From the NCBI RefSeq assembly GCF_023373525.1, contig NZ_CP097218.1:3658001-3722000 (forward strand): a DNA stretch of 64,000 nt. The letters run 5' to 3'. Made by a program: the position numbers and the translations under genes. The notes under the pieces are model-generated. The model worked only from the letters and a program-made list of their open reading frames with translations, was not told the origin of the DNA and did no database searches. The DNA is from Brachybacterium kimchii (GTDB lineage: Bacteria > Actinomycetota > Actinomycetes > Actinomycetales > Dermabacteraceae). Of this stretch, positions 33,769 through 42,288 are shown one piece after another (the stretch's first letter is position 1; each line of letters opens with the position of its first letter).

Positions 33769-34443
33769 TCACGCCCGGTACCGCTCCGGGCGGTGGTTCA
33801 GCGCGAGCACCACGTTGAGGATCATCCCGCCGACGGCGGAGAGCAGCACCCGCGGCACATCGAGCACCAGCAGGGACAGCAGGATCACCGCGACGTCCAT
33901 GGCCATCTGCACGTAGCCGGCGCGCAGCCCCGCGCGCTCCTGCAGGATCAGCGCGAGGATGTTGAAGCCTCCCAGGCTGGCCCGGTGCCGGAAGATGATG
34001 AGCAGGCCGACGCCCACCAGCAGGTTCCCGCCGATCACTGCGTAGACGAGCGGCACGTGCCCGAGCGCGAGGAACCGTGGGTGCACGAGGCTGAACAGCG
34101 AGATCAGCCCCACGCAGATGACGGTCCGCACCGTGAACGACCAGCCCTTCTTCCACAGGGCGAGCACGAAGAACGGCAGGTTCACGGCCGCGAAGAGCAC
34201 CGCGAACGGGACCGGCAGGGCATGGGTCAGCAGCAGCGCGAGCCCCGCCGTGCCGCCGGTGACGGCGCCCGCGCACTGCAGCAGGTAGAGACCGAGCGAG
34301 GCGAGGAACGTGCCGGTGATGACGCCGAGCACGTCCTCCGTCGGCCGATGGGGGATGACGACGTCGATCGGCGGAGGAGCGACCGGGGCCGCGTCGGCGC
34401 CGTCGCTCTCCGCGGATCCTGAGGAGTCGGTGGTGCGGGGCAT
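33769..34443 (-). CDS. YitT/YczE-family membrane protein
   Basis: A 224-residue integral membrane protein of the YitT (DUF161) type, function unknown. Five hydrophobic segments follow a 35-residue polar tail; GVITGTFLASLGLYLLQCAGAVTGGTAGLALLL (segment about 39-72) and RHRASLGGFNILALILQ are family landmarks. The -10 box TAGGGT ends 6 nt before ATG 34443, so the mRNA may be leaderless. Confidence 0.78.
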   Translation of the reverse strand: MPRTTDSSGSAESDGADAAPVAPPPIDVVIPHRPTEDVLGVITGTFLASLGLYLLQCAGAVTGGTAGLALLLTHALPVPFAVLFAAVNLPFFVLALWKKGWSFTVRTVICVGLISLFSLVHPRFLALGHVPLVYAVIGGNLLVGVGLLIIFRHRASLGGFNILALILQERAGLRAGYVQMAMDVAVILLSLLVLDVPRVLLSAVGGMILNVVLALNHRPERYRA

Positions 34444-34449
34444 GGCGTC

Positions 34450-34455
34450 ACCCTA
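34450..34455 (-). promoter_or_regulatory. -10 box for leaderless YitT-family gene
   Basis: TAGGGT read on the minus strand, 6 nt before ATG 34443 and without a ribosome binding site between. No convincing -35 box at 16-18 bp. Confidence 0.38.
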
Positions 34456-34642
34456 GGCGGCGCGCGGTCAGCGCTCGGCGCTTCCCCGGTCCCGCCGTAC
34501 GGTCGCCCGGAACCGCCGGTCCGTCGGCGGATGGGTCCCGCTCTGCAGCCGCCCGCTCCTCAGGCGCCGGTGCCCGTTCCTCGCCCGCCGTCGTGCACGC
34601 ATCCGGCGCACCCGGACCCGGCATCCGGGGGATCATGGAGCC

Positions 34643-35071
34643 ATGGTCGAGGACTCGAGTGCTGCCGCAGCGCACCAGCACGCGCACGCCGAGGGGCACG
34701 AGCACGTGAGCGTCGGACCCGCGGCGCTCGAGGGCGAGCACGCGGTGCGCGCGACGGCCGAGCTGCTGGAAGGCGGCCAGGACCTCGACGAGCTCGCGCG
34801 CCGGCTCTCGGTCCTGGCCGATCCCCGCAGACTGCGGATCCTCTTCGCCGTGCACGCCCACCCCGGGATCCGCAGCTCCGACGTCGCCCGGGTGACGGGG
34901 GCGCTGGACTCCACGACCTCCCACGCCCTCACGCTCCTGCGCACGGCCGGGTGGGTGCGCACGGAGCAGCGCGGCCGCGAGGTGCGCTATCACCTCGCGG
35001 ACCCCCTGGGCCATCGCATCCTCCACGAGCTCGGCTCCGACCACCTGCCCGGGGTCGAGCACCGCTCCTGA
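34643..35071 (+). CDS. ArsR/SmtB-family metal sensor with His-rich N-terminus
   Basis: A 142-residue winged-helix repressor. Residues 11-21 read HQHAHAEGHEH, a histidine run typical of metal-binding tails, and the ArsR core contains LADPRRLRILFAVHAHPGI and the recognition helix SSDVARVTGALDSTTSHALTLLR. The C-terminal region DPLGHRILHELGSDHLPGVEH has further His residues arranged like an alpha5 metal site. It precedes, in the same direction, a FecCD-type importer whose start region has an inverted repeat typical of ArsR sites. A zinc, nickel or cobalt sensor is likely; the metal is not predictable. Confidence 0.84.
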   Translation: MVEDSSAAAAHQHAHAEGHEHVSVGPAALEGEHAVRATAELLEGGQDLDELARRLSVLADPRRLRILFAVHAHPGIRSSDVARVTGALDSTTSHALTLLRTAGWVRTEQRGREVRYHLADPLGHRILHELGSDHLPGVEHRS

Positions 35072-35128
35072 TCGGGCCCGGCGACAGGGCCATGCCACCA
35101 GACGGCAACCGCTCGACCTCGCCGTTAC

Positions 35129-35144
35129 TTGCAAGGATCTGCAA
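35129..35144. promoter_or_regulatory. Candidate ArsR operator before the metal importer
   Basis: TTGCA-aggatc-TGCAA is a perfect 5-bp inverted repeat with 6-bp spacing, ending 2 bp before ATG 35147 and enclosing the AAGGA ribosome binding site. Position and symmetry fit ArsR repression of the importer operon. Confidence 0.55.
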
Positions 35145-35146
35145 CC

Positions 35147-36289
35147 ATGACCCGCATCGAGGCGCCGCACCCCGCGCCGACGCCGCCGCGCACAGCACAG
35201 GGGGACCTCGCGTCGGCCCCCGGGGCGCCCGTGCACGACCCGCTCGGCCTCGCCCGACGCGAGCGTCGGGCGGTCCTGTGGACCGTCGCGCTCGCCGCGG
35301 CACTGCTGCTCAGCATCGTGGTCAGCCTCGGGATCGGCCCCGTCGCCATCCCACCCCTGCGCGCCGCGAGGATCGTGCTCGCTCACCTCGGCCTCCCCGT
35401 CGACGCGCACGCCACCGCCGCGCAGGACTCGATCATCTGGGCGGTGCGGACTCCGCGCGTCGTGCTCGGCGCGGGCGTCGGCGCCTGCCTCGCCGTGTCC
35501 GGGGCGGCGCTGCAGGCCATGGTGCGCAACATGCTGGCCGACCCGTACGTGCTCGGCATCTCCGGCGGCGCCTCGGCGGGCGCCGCCGCCGCGATCCTCT
35601 TCGGGGCGGGAGGGATGCTCGGAGCGGCCGCCCAGCCCGTGCTCGCCTTCGCCGGGGCCATGCTCGCCGCCCTCGCGGTCCTCGTCCTGGCCCGCGCCCA
35701 CGGGGCGGTGACCTCGCTGCGGATGCTGCTGGCCGGCATCGCCGTCGGCTACGTGCTCTCCGCGGTGACGAACCTGCTGATCTTCACCTCCGACTCCGCG
35801 GAGGGCTCGCGGTCGGTGATGTTCTGGATGCTCGGCTCGCTCGCCCTGGGCCACTGGGACGTCTTCCTGGCGCTGGTCCTGGCCGCGGGGCTGCTGGGCA
35901 CGCTCGCGCTCACCGTGCTCGGTCCGGTCCTCGACGCGCTCGCCGCGGGGGACGAGACAGCCTGGTCGCTCGGCATCCACCCCGACCGCTCCCGCGTGGG
36001 CCTCCTCGTCGTGGTGTCCCTGTGCACCGGGGCGGCGGTGAGCGCGGCTGGGGCGATCGGCTTCGTGGGCCTGGTCATCCCGCACCTCGCACGACGCCTG
36101 GTGGGCAGCGTGCACCGCCGCATGCTGCCCGTCGCCGCCCTGCTCGGCGCCCTCTTCCTGATCTGGGCCGACGCCCTCGCCCGGATCGCGCTCGCCCCGC
36201 GCGAGCTGCCCATCGGCGTCCTCACCGCCCTGGTGGGCGCCCCCTTCCTGGTGGTGCTCGTGCGCCGCCTGCACACGAGAGGCCTCTGA
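35147..36289 (+). CDS. FecCD-type ABC transporter permease
   Basis: A 380-residue permease of the iron-siderophore/cobalamin/heme importer family, about nine to ten membrane segments. Landmarks: RTPRVVLGAGVGACLAVSGA, NMLADPYVLGISGGASAGA, and GAIGFVGLVIPHLAR near the C-terminus, which contacts the ATPase. ATG 35147 follows AAGGA by 8 nt. The stop overlaps the binding-protein start as TGATG. Controlled probably by the ArsR regulator just upstream. Confidence 0.92.
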   Translation: MTRIEAPHPAPTPPRTAQGDLASAPGAPVHDPLGLARRERRAVLWTVALAAALLLSIVVSLGIGPVAIPPLRAARIVLAHLGLPVDAHATAAQDSIIWAVRTPRVVLGAGVGACLAVSGAALQAMVRNMLADPYVLGISGGASAGAAAAILFGAGGMLGAAAQPVLAFAGAMLAALAVLVLARAHGAVTSLRMLLAGIAVGYVLSAVTNLLIFTSDSAEGSRSVMFWMLGSLALGHWDVFLALVLAAGLLGTLALTVLGPVLDALAAGDETAWSLGIHPDRSRVGLLVVVSLCTGAAVSAAGAIGFVGLVIPHLARRLVGSVHRRMLPVAALLGALFLIWADALARIALAPRELPIGVLTALVGAPFLVVLVRRLHTRGL

Positions 36290-37314
36290 TGGACCGCCGC
36301 ACCGCCCTGCTCGCCCCTCTCGTGCTCGGCGCGCTCGGCACCGCCGCGCTCTCCGGCTGCGACGACGGCTTCGCGACGTCCGCCGCCGGGCCGTCCGACG
36401 GGGAGGGCACGACCCGGTACCCGCTCGAGTTCACCGACTGCGAGGCGACCCTCACCTTCGACGCCGCCCCCGAGCGCGTGGTGCTGCTCGAGACGGCACC
36501 GGTCACGATCCTCGACGGCATCGGCGTGCTGGACACCGTGGTGGCCAAGGCCGGCGTCTTCTCCCCGGCCTACTACCGGGCCCAGCACTTCGGGGACCTC
36601 GCCGAGAGAGTCGCCGCCATCGACGTCCTCTCCGATGACATCAACGGCGCGGGCCACCTCCAGATCAACCAGGAGGTGGTGATCGCCCGGTCGCCGGACC
36701 TCGTGCTCGGCCTTCCCGACGGCGTGACCCGCGAGGGCCTCTCGTCGGGCGGCGCGCAGGTGCTCGTCCAGAACGTGTACTGCGACGGCGCCGGCCCCGC
36801 CGACTGGGACGACCTGTTCGACGAGGTGCGGCAGTACGGCAGGATCTTCGACCGGCAGCAGGCCGCCGACCAGCTCGTCTCCGCACTCGACGAGCGCCTG
36901 GACACGGTGCGCGACGGGGCCTCCTCGCGGAAGCGGATGACGGCCGCGGTCCTCTACCCGACGGTGGGGGGCGGGCCGCTGTACACCTACGGGGCGGCCT
37001 CCATGGCCACGCCCCAGCTGGACGCCGTGGGCCTGGACAACGTCTTCGCCTCCTCGTCCGAGCGCGTGTTCGAGGTCAGCAGCGAGGCGCTGATCGACGC
37101 CGACCCCGACCACCTGATCGTCCTCCACCAGGACGAGGGCGACGGCTCCGACGTGCTCACGGAGCTGGAGCGCACCGCCGGGACCGCAGACCTCGCCGCC
37201 GTGCAGGACGGGCGCGTGCGCGCCCAGCTCTTCAACTTCACCGAGCCCGCCTCGCCGCTCGTGGTCGACGGCGCCGAGCAGCTCGCTCACTGGCTCTCGG
37301 AGCTCCACGCATGA
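36289..37314 (+). CDS. Periplasmic-binding lipoprotein of FecB/BtuF type
   Basis: A 341-residue cluster A-II (helical backbone) binding protein. Signal peptide with lipobox ALSGCDD (Cys24). The family motif PERVVLLETAPVTILDGIGV starts the fold. There are several Asp/Glu and a His near 125 (GHLQINQEVVI). These proteins carry siderophores, heme, cobalamin or metal complexes, which agrees with the His-rich ArsR sensor. Translationally coupled to the permease and to the ATPase. Confidence 0.88.
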   Translation: MDRRTALLAPLVLGALGTAALSGCDDGFATSAAGPSDGEGTTRYPLEFTDCEATLTFDAAPERVVLLETAPVTILDGIGVLDTVVAKAGVFSPAYYRAQHFGDLAERVAAIDVLSDDINGAGHLQINQEVVIARSPDLVLGLPDGVTREGLSSGGAQVLVQNVYCDGAGPADWDDLFDEVRQYGRIFDRQQAADQLVSALDERLDTVRDGASSRKRMTAAVLYPTVGGGPLYTYGAASMATPQLDAVGLDNVFASSSERVFEVSSEALIDADPDHLIVLHQDEGDGSDVLTELERTAGTADLAAVQDGRVRAQLFNFTEPASPLVVDGAEQLAHWLSELHA

Positions 37315-38102
37315 GCCCTGATCCTGAGCACCCGGCCGTGCTGAGCGCGCGCGGCATCCACCACTCCTTCGCCTCCGCGCGCGTGCTGGACGGCGTGGAC
37401 CTGGCGGTGCGGCGCGGCGAGGTGGTGGGCCTCGTGGGCCCCAACGGCAGCGGGAAGACGACGCTGCTGCGCGTGCTCACCGCCGCCCTGCGCCCGGCCA
37501 GCGGCGAGGTGCTGCTGCACGGCAGGCCGGTGCGGTCCTTCAGCGGACGGGAGAGGGCGCGCCGTCTCGCGGTGGTCGTGCAGGAGAACGGCGGCGAGCT
37601 GCCGATGACCGTCGCCGACGTGGTGCTCCTGGGGCGCGCGCCCCACCGGGGGCTGCGCCACCGGCCGGGTCGCGACCGGGAGATCGCCCGACGGGCCCTC
37701 GAGCAGGTGGGCGCTCTCGCGCTCGCTCGCCGGGACATGGCGACCCTCTCGGGTGGCGAGCGCCAGCGCGTGCTCATCGCCCGGGCGCTCACCCAGCAGC
37801 CGGAGATGCTCCTGCTCGACGAGCCCACGAACCACCTGGACGTCGGCTACCAGCACGAGGTGCTGCACATCGTGCGGCAGCTGGGGCTGGCGACGATCGT
37901 CGTCCTGCACGATCTGAACCTCGCGGCCCGCTACTGCGACCGGGTCGCCGTGCTCCACGACGGCCGTCTGCTCGCCGAGGGGACGCCGGCCGAGGCCCTG
38001 CGCGCCCCGCAGCTGCAGGAGGTCTACGGCGTCGGCGCGGAGGAGCGCCGGGCCGACGACGGCACCGCCCAGTTCCTCTTCCACCACCGGAGCACCACAT
38101 GA
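37311..38102 (+). CDS. FecE-type ABC transporter ATPase
   Basis: A 263-residue ATPase. Walker A GPNGSGKTT at 46-54, Q-loop VVQENGG, signature LSGGERQRVLIARAL, Walker B MLLLDEPTNHLD, and H-loop VVLHDLN. Overlaps the binding-protein stop by 4 bp and the methyltransferase start by 4 bp. Completes a metal or metallophore importer. Confidence 0.93.
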   Translation: MSPDPEHPAVLSARGIHHSFASARVLDGVDLAVRRGEVVGLVGPNGSGKTTLLRVLTAALRPASGEVLLHGRPVRSFSGRERARRLAVVVQENGGELPMTVADVVLLGRAPHRGLRHRPGRDREIARRALEQVGALALARRDMATLSGGERQRVLIARALTQQPEMLLLDEPTNHLDVGYQHEVLHIVRQLGLATIVVLHDLNLAARYCDRVAVLHDGRLLAEGTPAEALRAPQLQEVYGVGAEERRADDGTAQFLFHHRSTT

Positions 38103-38893
38103 GCGTCCAGCACCCCATGACCGTCCAGGACCGCATGGCCTTCCAGGATCGGTTGACGCTCCAGGACCGGATGACCGCGTACTGGTCGCGATGGGCCGAC
38201 GAGTACGACGACCAGCAGACCGCGCGCCTGCGATCCGCGGATGCCCGACGGACCTGGCGGGACGTCTGGGAGCGCGCGCTCGCGCCCGATCCGGGCGACG
38301 ATCCCACGGCTGCACACCGACCGGACGCGCTCGACGTGCTCGACGTGGGCACGGGCAGCGGGAACGCCGCGATCCAGGTGGCCGGGCTCGGGCACCGGGT
38401 GACGGGCATCGACCTCGCCCCGGGCATGCTCGAGCGCGCCCGCGCGAAGGCGTCCGGCGTGCGCTTCCTGCCCGGGGACGCCATCGCCCCGCCGTTCCCC
38501 GAGGGCGCCTTCGACGCGATCATCTGCCGCTACGTGCTGTGGACCCTGCGGGATGCGCAGCGCGCCCTCGCCGCGTGGCACCGTCTGCTGCGACCCGGCG
38601 GGATCCTCGCCGCCGTGGACTCCGCTTGGTTCCCCGAGGACGGGGAGCTGGGTGACGGCCTCGAGGGAGCACGCGGCGAGGACTTCCGGGACGCCTACGG
38701 GGCGGGCGTGATCAGCGAGCTTCCCCTGGCCGCGGGCAGGGAGACGGAGGTGCGGGCGGCCCTGGAGGCCGGCGGCTTCGCGCACGTGACGGCGACCCCG
38801 CTGTACGAAGTGCTGGAGCTGGACCGACGTCAGGGCGTCGCTCCCGGGCACCGCCCTCAGCTGCAGATGCTCTACCGGGCCGTGCGGGCGTAG
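38099..38893 (+). CDS. Class I SAM-dependent methyltransferase in metal-importer operon
   Basis: A 264-residue methyltransferase with SAM motif I VLDVGTGSGNAAIQVAG (about residues 80-96), motif II region GIDLAPGMLERAR, and post-motif LRPGGILAAVDS. The first 24 residues are three 6-residue repeats ending in QDR (18-bp DNA repeats at 38117-38170); the conserved domain starts at about MTAYWSRWADEYD. Several in-frame starts lie in the repeat, so the true N-terminus may be as late as 38171. Linkage by ATGA overlap to the ATPase suggests a role in modifying the transported ligand or cofactor, but the substrate is unknown. Confidence 0.85.
   Translation: MSVQHPMTVQDRMAFQDRLTLQDRMTAYWSRWADEYDDQQTARLRSADARRTWRDVWERALAPDPGDDPTAAHRPDALDVLDVGTGSGNAAIQVAGLGHRVTGIDLAPGMLERARAKASGVRFLPGDAIAPPFPEGAFDAIICRYVLWTLRDAQRALAAWHRLLRPGGILAAVDSAWFPEDGELGDGLEGARGEDFRDAYGAGVISELPLAAGRETEVRAALEAGGFAHVTATPLYEVLELDRRQGVAPGHRPQLQMLYRAVRA
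38117..38170. repeat. 18-bp tandem repeat, three units
   Basis: Three 18-bp units (first unit ATGACCGTCCAGGACCGC) encode MTVQDR, MAFQDR and LTLQDR at the methyltransferase N-terminus, directly after the operon overlap. Two units begin with ATG and one with TTG, giving alternative starts. Confidence 0.75.
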
Positions 38894-38912
38894 ACGGCGC
38901 CGCGCCGCGCGG

Positions 38913-40199
38913 TCAGAACGTGGTGGCCACGCCCTCCACCACCGTGCCCGAGCCGTCGACCACGGGCACCAGGCGCCACTTGTCGAAGGCCGTGCACGGG
39001 TGCGAGAGGCCCAGCGTCACGACCTGCCCCACGGCGAGAGGCGCCGCACCCTCAACACCCGCCGTGCCCGCGGCGCCCCACCGCACGAACGTGTGCTGGT
39101 CGTTCAGTGCCGTCACCTCGAAGGCACCCGGCTCGACCGCCCGCTCCTGGCCGCCGAGCTCGTCGGCCACCGCGAGCACCGTCGGCAGTCCCTCGTCGAA
39201 GGGCACATCGCGCTTGCCGGCGTCGAGCAGGCCCAGCCCGGGTTCGGGCTGGGACACCACACGCGCATAGGCGCGCATGGCGGGGCGCAGGGCCTCCTCC
39301 GGGGCGACGCCGCGGGTCGCGTCCAGCGGGGAGATGCCGCGGTAGAACCCGCTGTCGTGCACGATGTACGCGCCCGAGCGCAGGATCGCCCGCACGTCCT
39401 GGAGGCCCGCGAACGCCTCGGCCACGAGGTCGAAGTACGCGCTGCCCCCGGCGGTCACCCACGGGGTGCCGTCGACGAGTGGCCGCACCTGCTCGACGAG
39501 TGCGGCGAGGCGACGGCAGTACGCGCCGACCGTCGCGAGCGACCCCGGGGAGCGGTCGTGCGCGAGCGCGCCCTCGTAGCCGGCGACGCCGCGCAGGGCG
39601 AGCACGGGCGAGGCCGCGATGCGCTCGGCGATCGCGACCGCCTCGTCCTCACGGCGCGCGCCCGTGCGCCCGCCGTCGGCCCCGAGCTCGACGAGCACCC
39701 CGAGCCGGGCGTCGGCCGGGAGCGACTGCTCCATGAGCCCGACCGCCGCGAGCGAGTCCGCCCAGCACACGACCTCCTGCTCCGTGTGCGCGGCGAGGTG
39801 CGCCGCGAGCTGCCGCAGCTGCCCCGGATCCAGGCACATGTTCGCGATCTGCACCGTGGGGATCCCGGCGCGCAGGGCCACGCTCGCCTGCCAGGGCGTG
39901 GCGGCCGTGATCCCGGTGGCGCCCGCGGCGAGCTGGCGATGCCAGAGCGTGGGCGCCATCGTCGTCTTGCCGTGCGGCATCAGCTCCAGCCCGCGCGCGC
40001 TCGTCCACGCGGCCATCGTGGCGAGGTTGTGGTCCATCGCCTCGCGGTCCAGGACGAACAGCGGCGTCGAGAACTCCGCGAGCGGCGCGTCGAGGTCGGC
40101 GACATCGCGGCCGACGAGCACCGCGGGGAAGGACTTGTCGTCGGCGGTGACGGTGCGCGTGGTCGGGGGAGTGGGCTGCGTCGTCGTCATGGTCTCCAT
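38913..40199 (-). CDS. Fold-type III PLP enzyme: D-threonine aldolase / D-serine dehydratase-like
   Basis: A 428-residue PLP enzyme related to D-threonine aldolase and eukaryotic-type D-serine dehydratase. The Schiff-base lysine is Lys78 in MPHGKTTMAP; the C-terminal metal site is SHPCTAFDKW (His400, Cys402) with a preceding His in LNDQHTFVRW. These enzymes remove water and ammonia, or split, D-configured beta-hydroxy amino acids. Start ATG 40199 has GAGGAC 4 nt upstream; ATG 40190 is possible. It is the last gene of an operon with RidA, a KDG-kinase-like PfkB protein and KDPG aldolase, so the substrate could be the amino sugar acid D-glucosaminate, which would give 2-keto-3-deoxygluconate. 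This is inferred. Confidence 0.82.
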   Translation of the reverse strand: METMTTTQPTPPTTRTVTADDKSFPAVLVGRDVADLDAPLAEFSTPLFVLDREAMDHNLATMAAWTSARGLELMPHGKTTMAPTLWHRQLAAGATGITAATPWQASVALRAGIPTVQIANMCLDPGQLRQLAAHLAAHTEQEVVCWADSLAAVGLMEQSLPADARLGVLVELGADGGRTGARREDEAVAIAERIAASPVLALRGVAGYEGALAHDRSPGSLATVGAYCRRLAALVEQVRPLVDGTPWVTAGGSAYFDLVAEAFAGLQDVRAILRSGAYIVHDSGFYRGISPLDATRGVAPEEALRPAMRAYARVVSQPEPGLGLLDAGKRDVPFDEGLPTVLAVADELGGQERAVEPGAFEVTALNDQHTFVRWGAAGTAGVEGAAPLAVGQVVTLGLSHPCTAFDKWRLVPVVDGSGTVVEGVATTF

Positions 40200-40224
40200 C
40201 GTCCTCGGTCTCGTGGTGGGTCGG

Positions 40225-40842
40225 TCAGTTCTCGATGATCCGTGCGAGCCGGGGGAGCTCGTCCGCATCGGCCAGGGCGCTGCCGACGGCCACGACTCGG
40301 GCTCCCGCGGCGAGCATGTCCGGGGCGTTCCGCGCGTGCATGCCGCCGGTCGCGACGAAGCGCACGCGCGGGAACGGGCCGCGCATCGCCGTGAACCACT
40401 CGGCGCCCAGCACGGAGGCGGGGAACGCCTTCAGCCAGGTCAGCCCGGACTTCTGGGCGATCTGCACCTCGGATGCCGTGGCGACGCCCGGCAGCGAGGG
40501 CATGCCCGCCGCCTCGCTCGCGCGGACCACGTCGAGGTCCAGGCCCGGGCTCACGGTGAACGCCGCACCCGCTCGCGCCGAGGCCTGCACGGTCTCCGTG
40601 TCGACGACGGTGCCGGCGCCCACGGCCTTCCCGCGCTCGCGCCCCGCTTCGACCACGGCGGCGAGGGCCTCCTCGTCGGCCGGACCCTGGATCGGGACCT
40701 CGACCATGTCGATGCCCAGGTCCCAGGCGGTGCGGGCCAGTTCGAGGCTGCGCTCGGTCCCCATGCCCCGCAGGATCGCCATCAGGGGCGCCGCCTGGAA
40801 GGCCTCGTTGAACCATCCGCCGCTGTCGCTCGGGGTGCTCAC
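40225..40842 (-). CDS. 2-dehydro-3-deoxy-phosphogluconate (KDPG) aldolase
   Basis: A 205-residue class I aldolase that cleaves KDPG (or a related sugar acid phosphate) to pyruvate and glyceraldehyde 3-phosphate. The Schiff-base lysine is Lys138 in WLKAFPAS; Glu48 in MVEVPIQ and Arg25 in ILRG are the usual active-site residues. GTG at 40842 follows AGGAGG by 6-7 nt and overlaps the kinase stop as GTGA. Direct continuation of the PfkB kinase reaction. Confidence 0.9.
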   Translation of the reverse strand: MSTPSDSGGWFNEAFQAAPLMAILRGMGTERSLELARTAWDLGIDMVEVPIQGPADEEALAAVVEAGRERGKAVGAGTVVDTETVQASARAGAAFTVSPGLDLDVVRASEAAGMPSLPGVATASEVQIAQKSGLTWLKAFPASVLGAEWFTAMRGPFPRVRFVATGGMHARNAPDMLAAGARVVAVGSALADADELPRLARIIEN

Positions 40843-41831
40843 GCCGTCGCCTCCTGGATGTCGCGTGCTGAGCCGTCGCGATCGGCGTGATCGCCGTGCT
40901 CGGGGATGTCCTGGGTGCTCGAGAGCGCCCGCGCCGCCCACTGGTGCCCGCGCCCGAGGCGCGAGCGTGCGGACGCGCCCTCGAGAAGGCCGTCGAGCCA
41001 GCCGGCGGCGAAGGCATCGCCCGCGCCGACGGCCTCCACGACCTCCACGCGCGGGGTCGGGGCGGCCGTGCGGCCGTCCGCCGAGAACTCGACGGCTTCC
41101 ACGTCGGCGTCCTTCACCACGAGGTGCGGCACCTCGGGCAGCAGCTCCCGCACGGCGTCCGCGGTGCGCGCTCCCCACAGGGTCTCGGCCTCGTCCCGGC
41201 CCACGAACACGATGTCGGCCCGGCGCGCCTCGGCGAGGATTGTGCGCGCGGCCTCGTCGGTCGACGCCCACAGGGCTGGCCGATGGTTCACGTCGAAGCT
41301 CACCAGCGCGCCGGCCTCGTGCGCGCGGTCGATGGCCGCGGAGACCAGCGCCCGGCAGCTCTCCGACAGGGCGGGCGTGATGCCGGTCAGGTGCACGATC
41401 CGCGCCTGCGCCGCGTCGATCCCGGCGAGATCCTCCGGGCCCAGGCGGGAGGCGGCCGAGCCCCTCCGGTAGTAGGAGACCCCGGCGCCCGGATCCTTCA
41501 CGTACAGGCCCGTCGGTGCGCCCGCATCGAGGCGAACCCGCGCCACGGACACACCGCTGGCCTCGATGAACGCCCGGACGCGGCGGCCCAGGGGGTCATC
41601 GCCCAGGGCGCTGAACCATTCGACCCGGCGTCCGGCCGCGGCGAGGTGGCAGGCGACGTTGGACTCCGCGCCGCCCGTGCCGACGTGGAAGTCGCGGGCG
41701 GACTCCAGCGGCTCCGGCCGCGCGGGCGTCACCAGCGCCATCGTCTCCCCGATCGCGAGCAGATCCAGGGGTCGGGATCCGCCTCCTGAGTGTTCCCGCG
41801 TCGGGTTCGCCGCGCCGACGTCGCTCGTCAT
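40839..41831 (-). CDS. PfkB-family kinase, 2-keto-3-deoxygluconate kinase-like
   Basis: A 330-residue ribokinase-family enzyme. GETMALVTP at the N-terminus, GTGGAESNVACHLAAAG, and the anion hole and catalytic base GAGDAFAAGW (Asp272) are as in KdgK. It should phosphorylate 2-keto-3-deoxygluconate to KDPG for the next gene product. Start ATG 41831; no strong ribosome binding site but the N-terminus before LDLLAIGE is 22 residues long, so a later start is possible. It overlaps the aldolase start. Confidence 0.87.
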   Translation of the reverse strand: MTSDVGAANPTREHSGGGSRPLDLLAIGETMALVTPARPEPLESARDFHVGTGGAESNVACHLAAAGRRVEWFSALGDDPLGRRVRAFIEASGVSVARVRLDAGAPTGLYVKDPGAGVSYYRRGSAASRLGPEDLAGIDAAQARIVHLTGITPALSESCRALVSAAIDRAHEAGALVSFDVNHRPALWASTDEAARTILAEARRADIVFVGRDEAETLWGARTADAVRELLPEVPHLVVKDADVEAVEFSADGRTAAPTPRVEVVEAVGAGDAFAAGWLDGLLEGASARSRLGRGHQWAARALSSTQDIPEHGDHADRDGSARDIQEATA

Positions 41832-41851
41832 CCCGCGCCCTCCCGTCGTCC

Positions 41852-42256
41852 TCAGGCCTTCACGCGGGCGACGACGTCGATCTCCACGAGGATGTTCGCG
41901 AGCTGCGAGCCGACGGTCGTGCGCACGGGGTACGGCTCGGTGAAGAACTCGGCGTAGGCCTCGTTGAACTCGGCGAAGTCGGCGAGGTCCGCGAGGTGCA
42001 CGGTGGTCTTCAGGACGGCGTCCATGTCCACGCCGTGCTCGGTGAGGACGGAGCGGACGTTGCGCAGCACCTGTCGGGTCTGCTCGGCGACGGAGTCGGC
42101 GACGGCGTTGCCGTTCGCGCGGTCCTGCGGGCCGAAGCCGGCGGTGAACAGCAGGTCGCCGCTGACGATGCCCTGGCTGTAGGGGCCCGCGGGCTGCGGC
42201 GCGCTCTCGCTGACGATGGCGGTCTTCTCGATCTTCTGGGTGCTCTCGGTGCTCAT
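41852..42256 (-). CDS. RidA-family enamine/imine deaminase
   Basis: A 134-residue YjgF/YER057c/UK114 family protein. RidA hydrolyses 2-aminoacrylate-type enamines released by PLP dehydratases. Motifs: PAGPYSQGI, the glycine-rich FTAGFGPQD, and VRTTVGSQLA with the arginine that binds the carboxylate, ending ILVEIDVVARVKA. AAGGAG is 7 nt before ATG. Its place with the PLP enzyme in one operon suggests that it clears the imine formed during deamination. Confidence 0.9.
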   Translation of the reverse strand: MSTESTQKIEKTAIVSESAPQPAGPYSQGIVSGDLLFTAGFGPQDRANGNAVADSVAEQTRQVLRNVRSVLTEHGVDMDAVLKTTVHLADLADFAEFNEAYAEFFTEPYPVRTTVGSQLANILVEIDVVARVKA

Positions 42257-42288
42257 GGTGCTCCTTCGGTGGGTGTCCGGTGATGGTG

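Noticed and set aside
34531..37314. A 927-residue frame covering ArsR, permease and binding protein
   Set aside because: Only the last 341 residues are a real protein (binding lipoprotein from 36289); the rest is a shadow of other frames.
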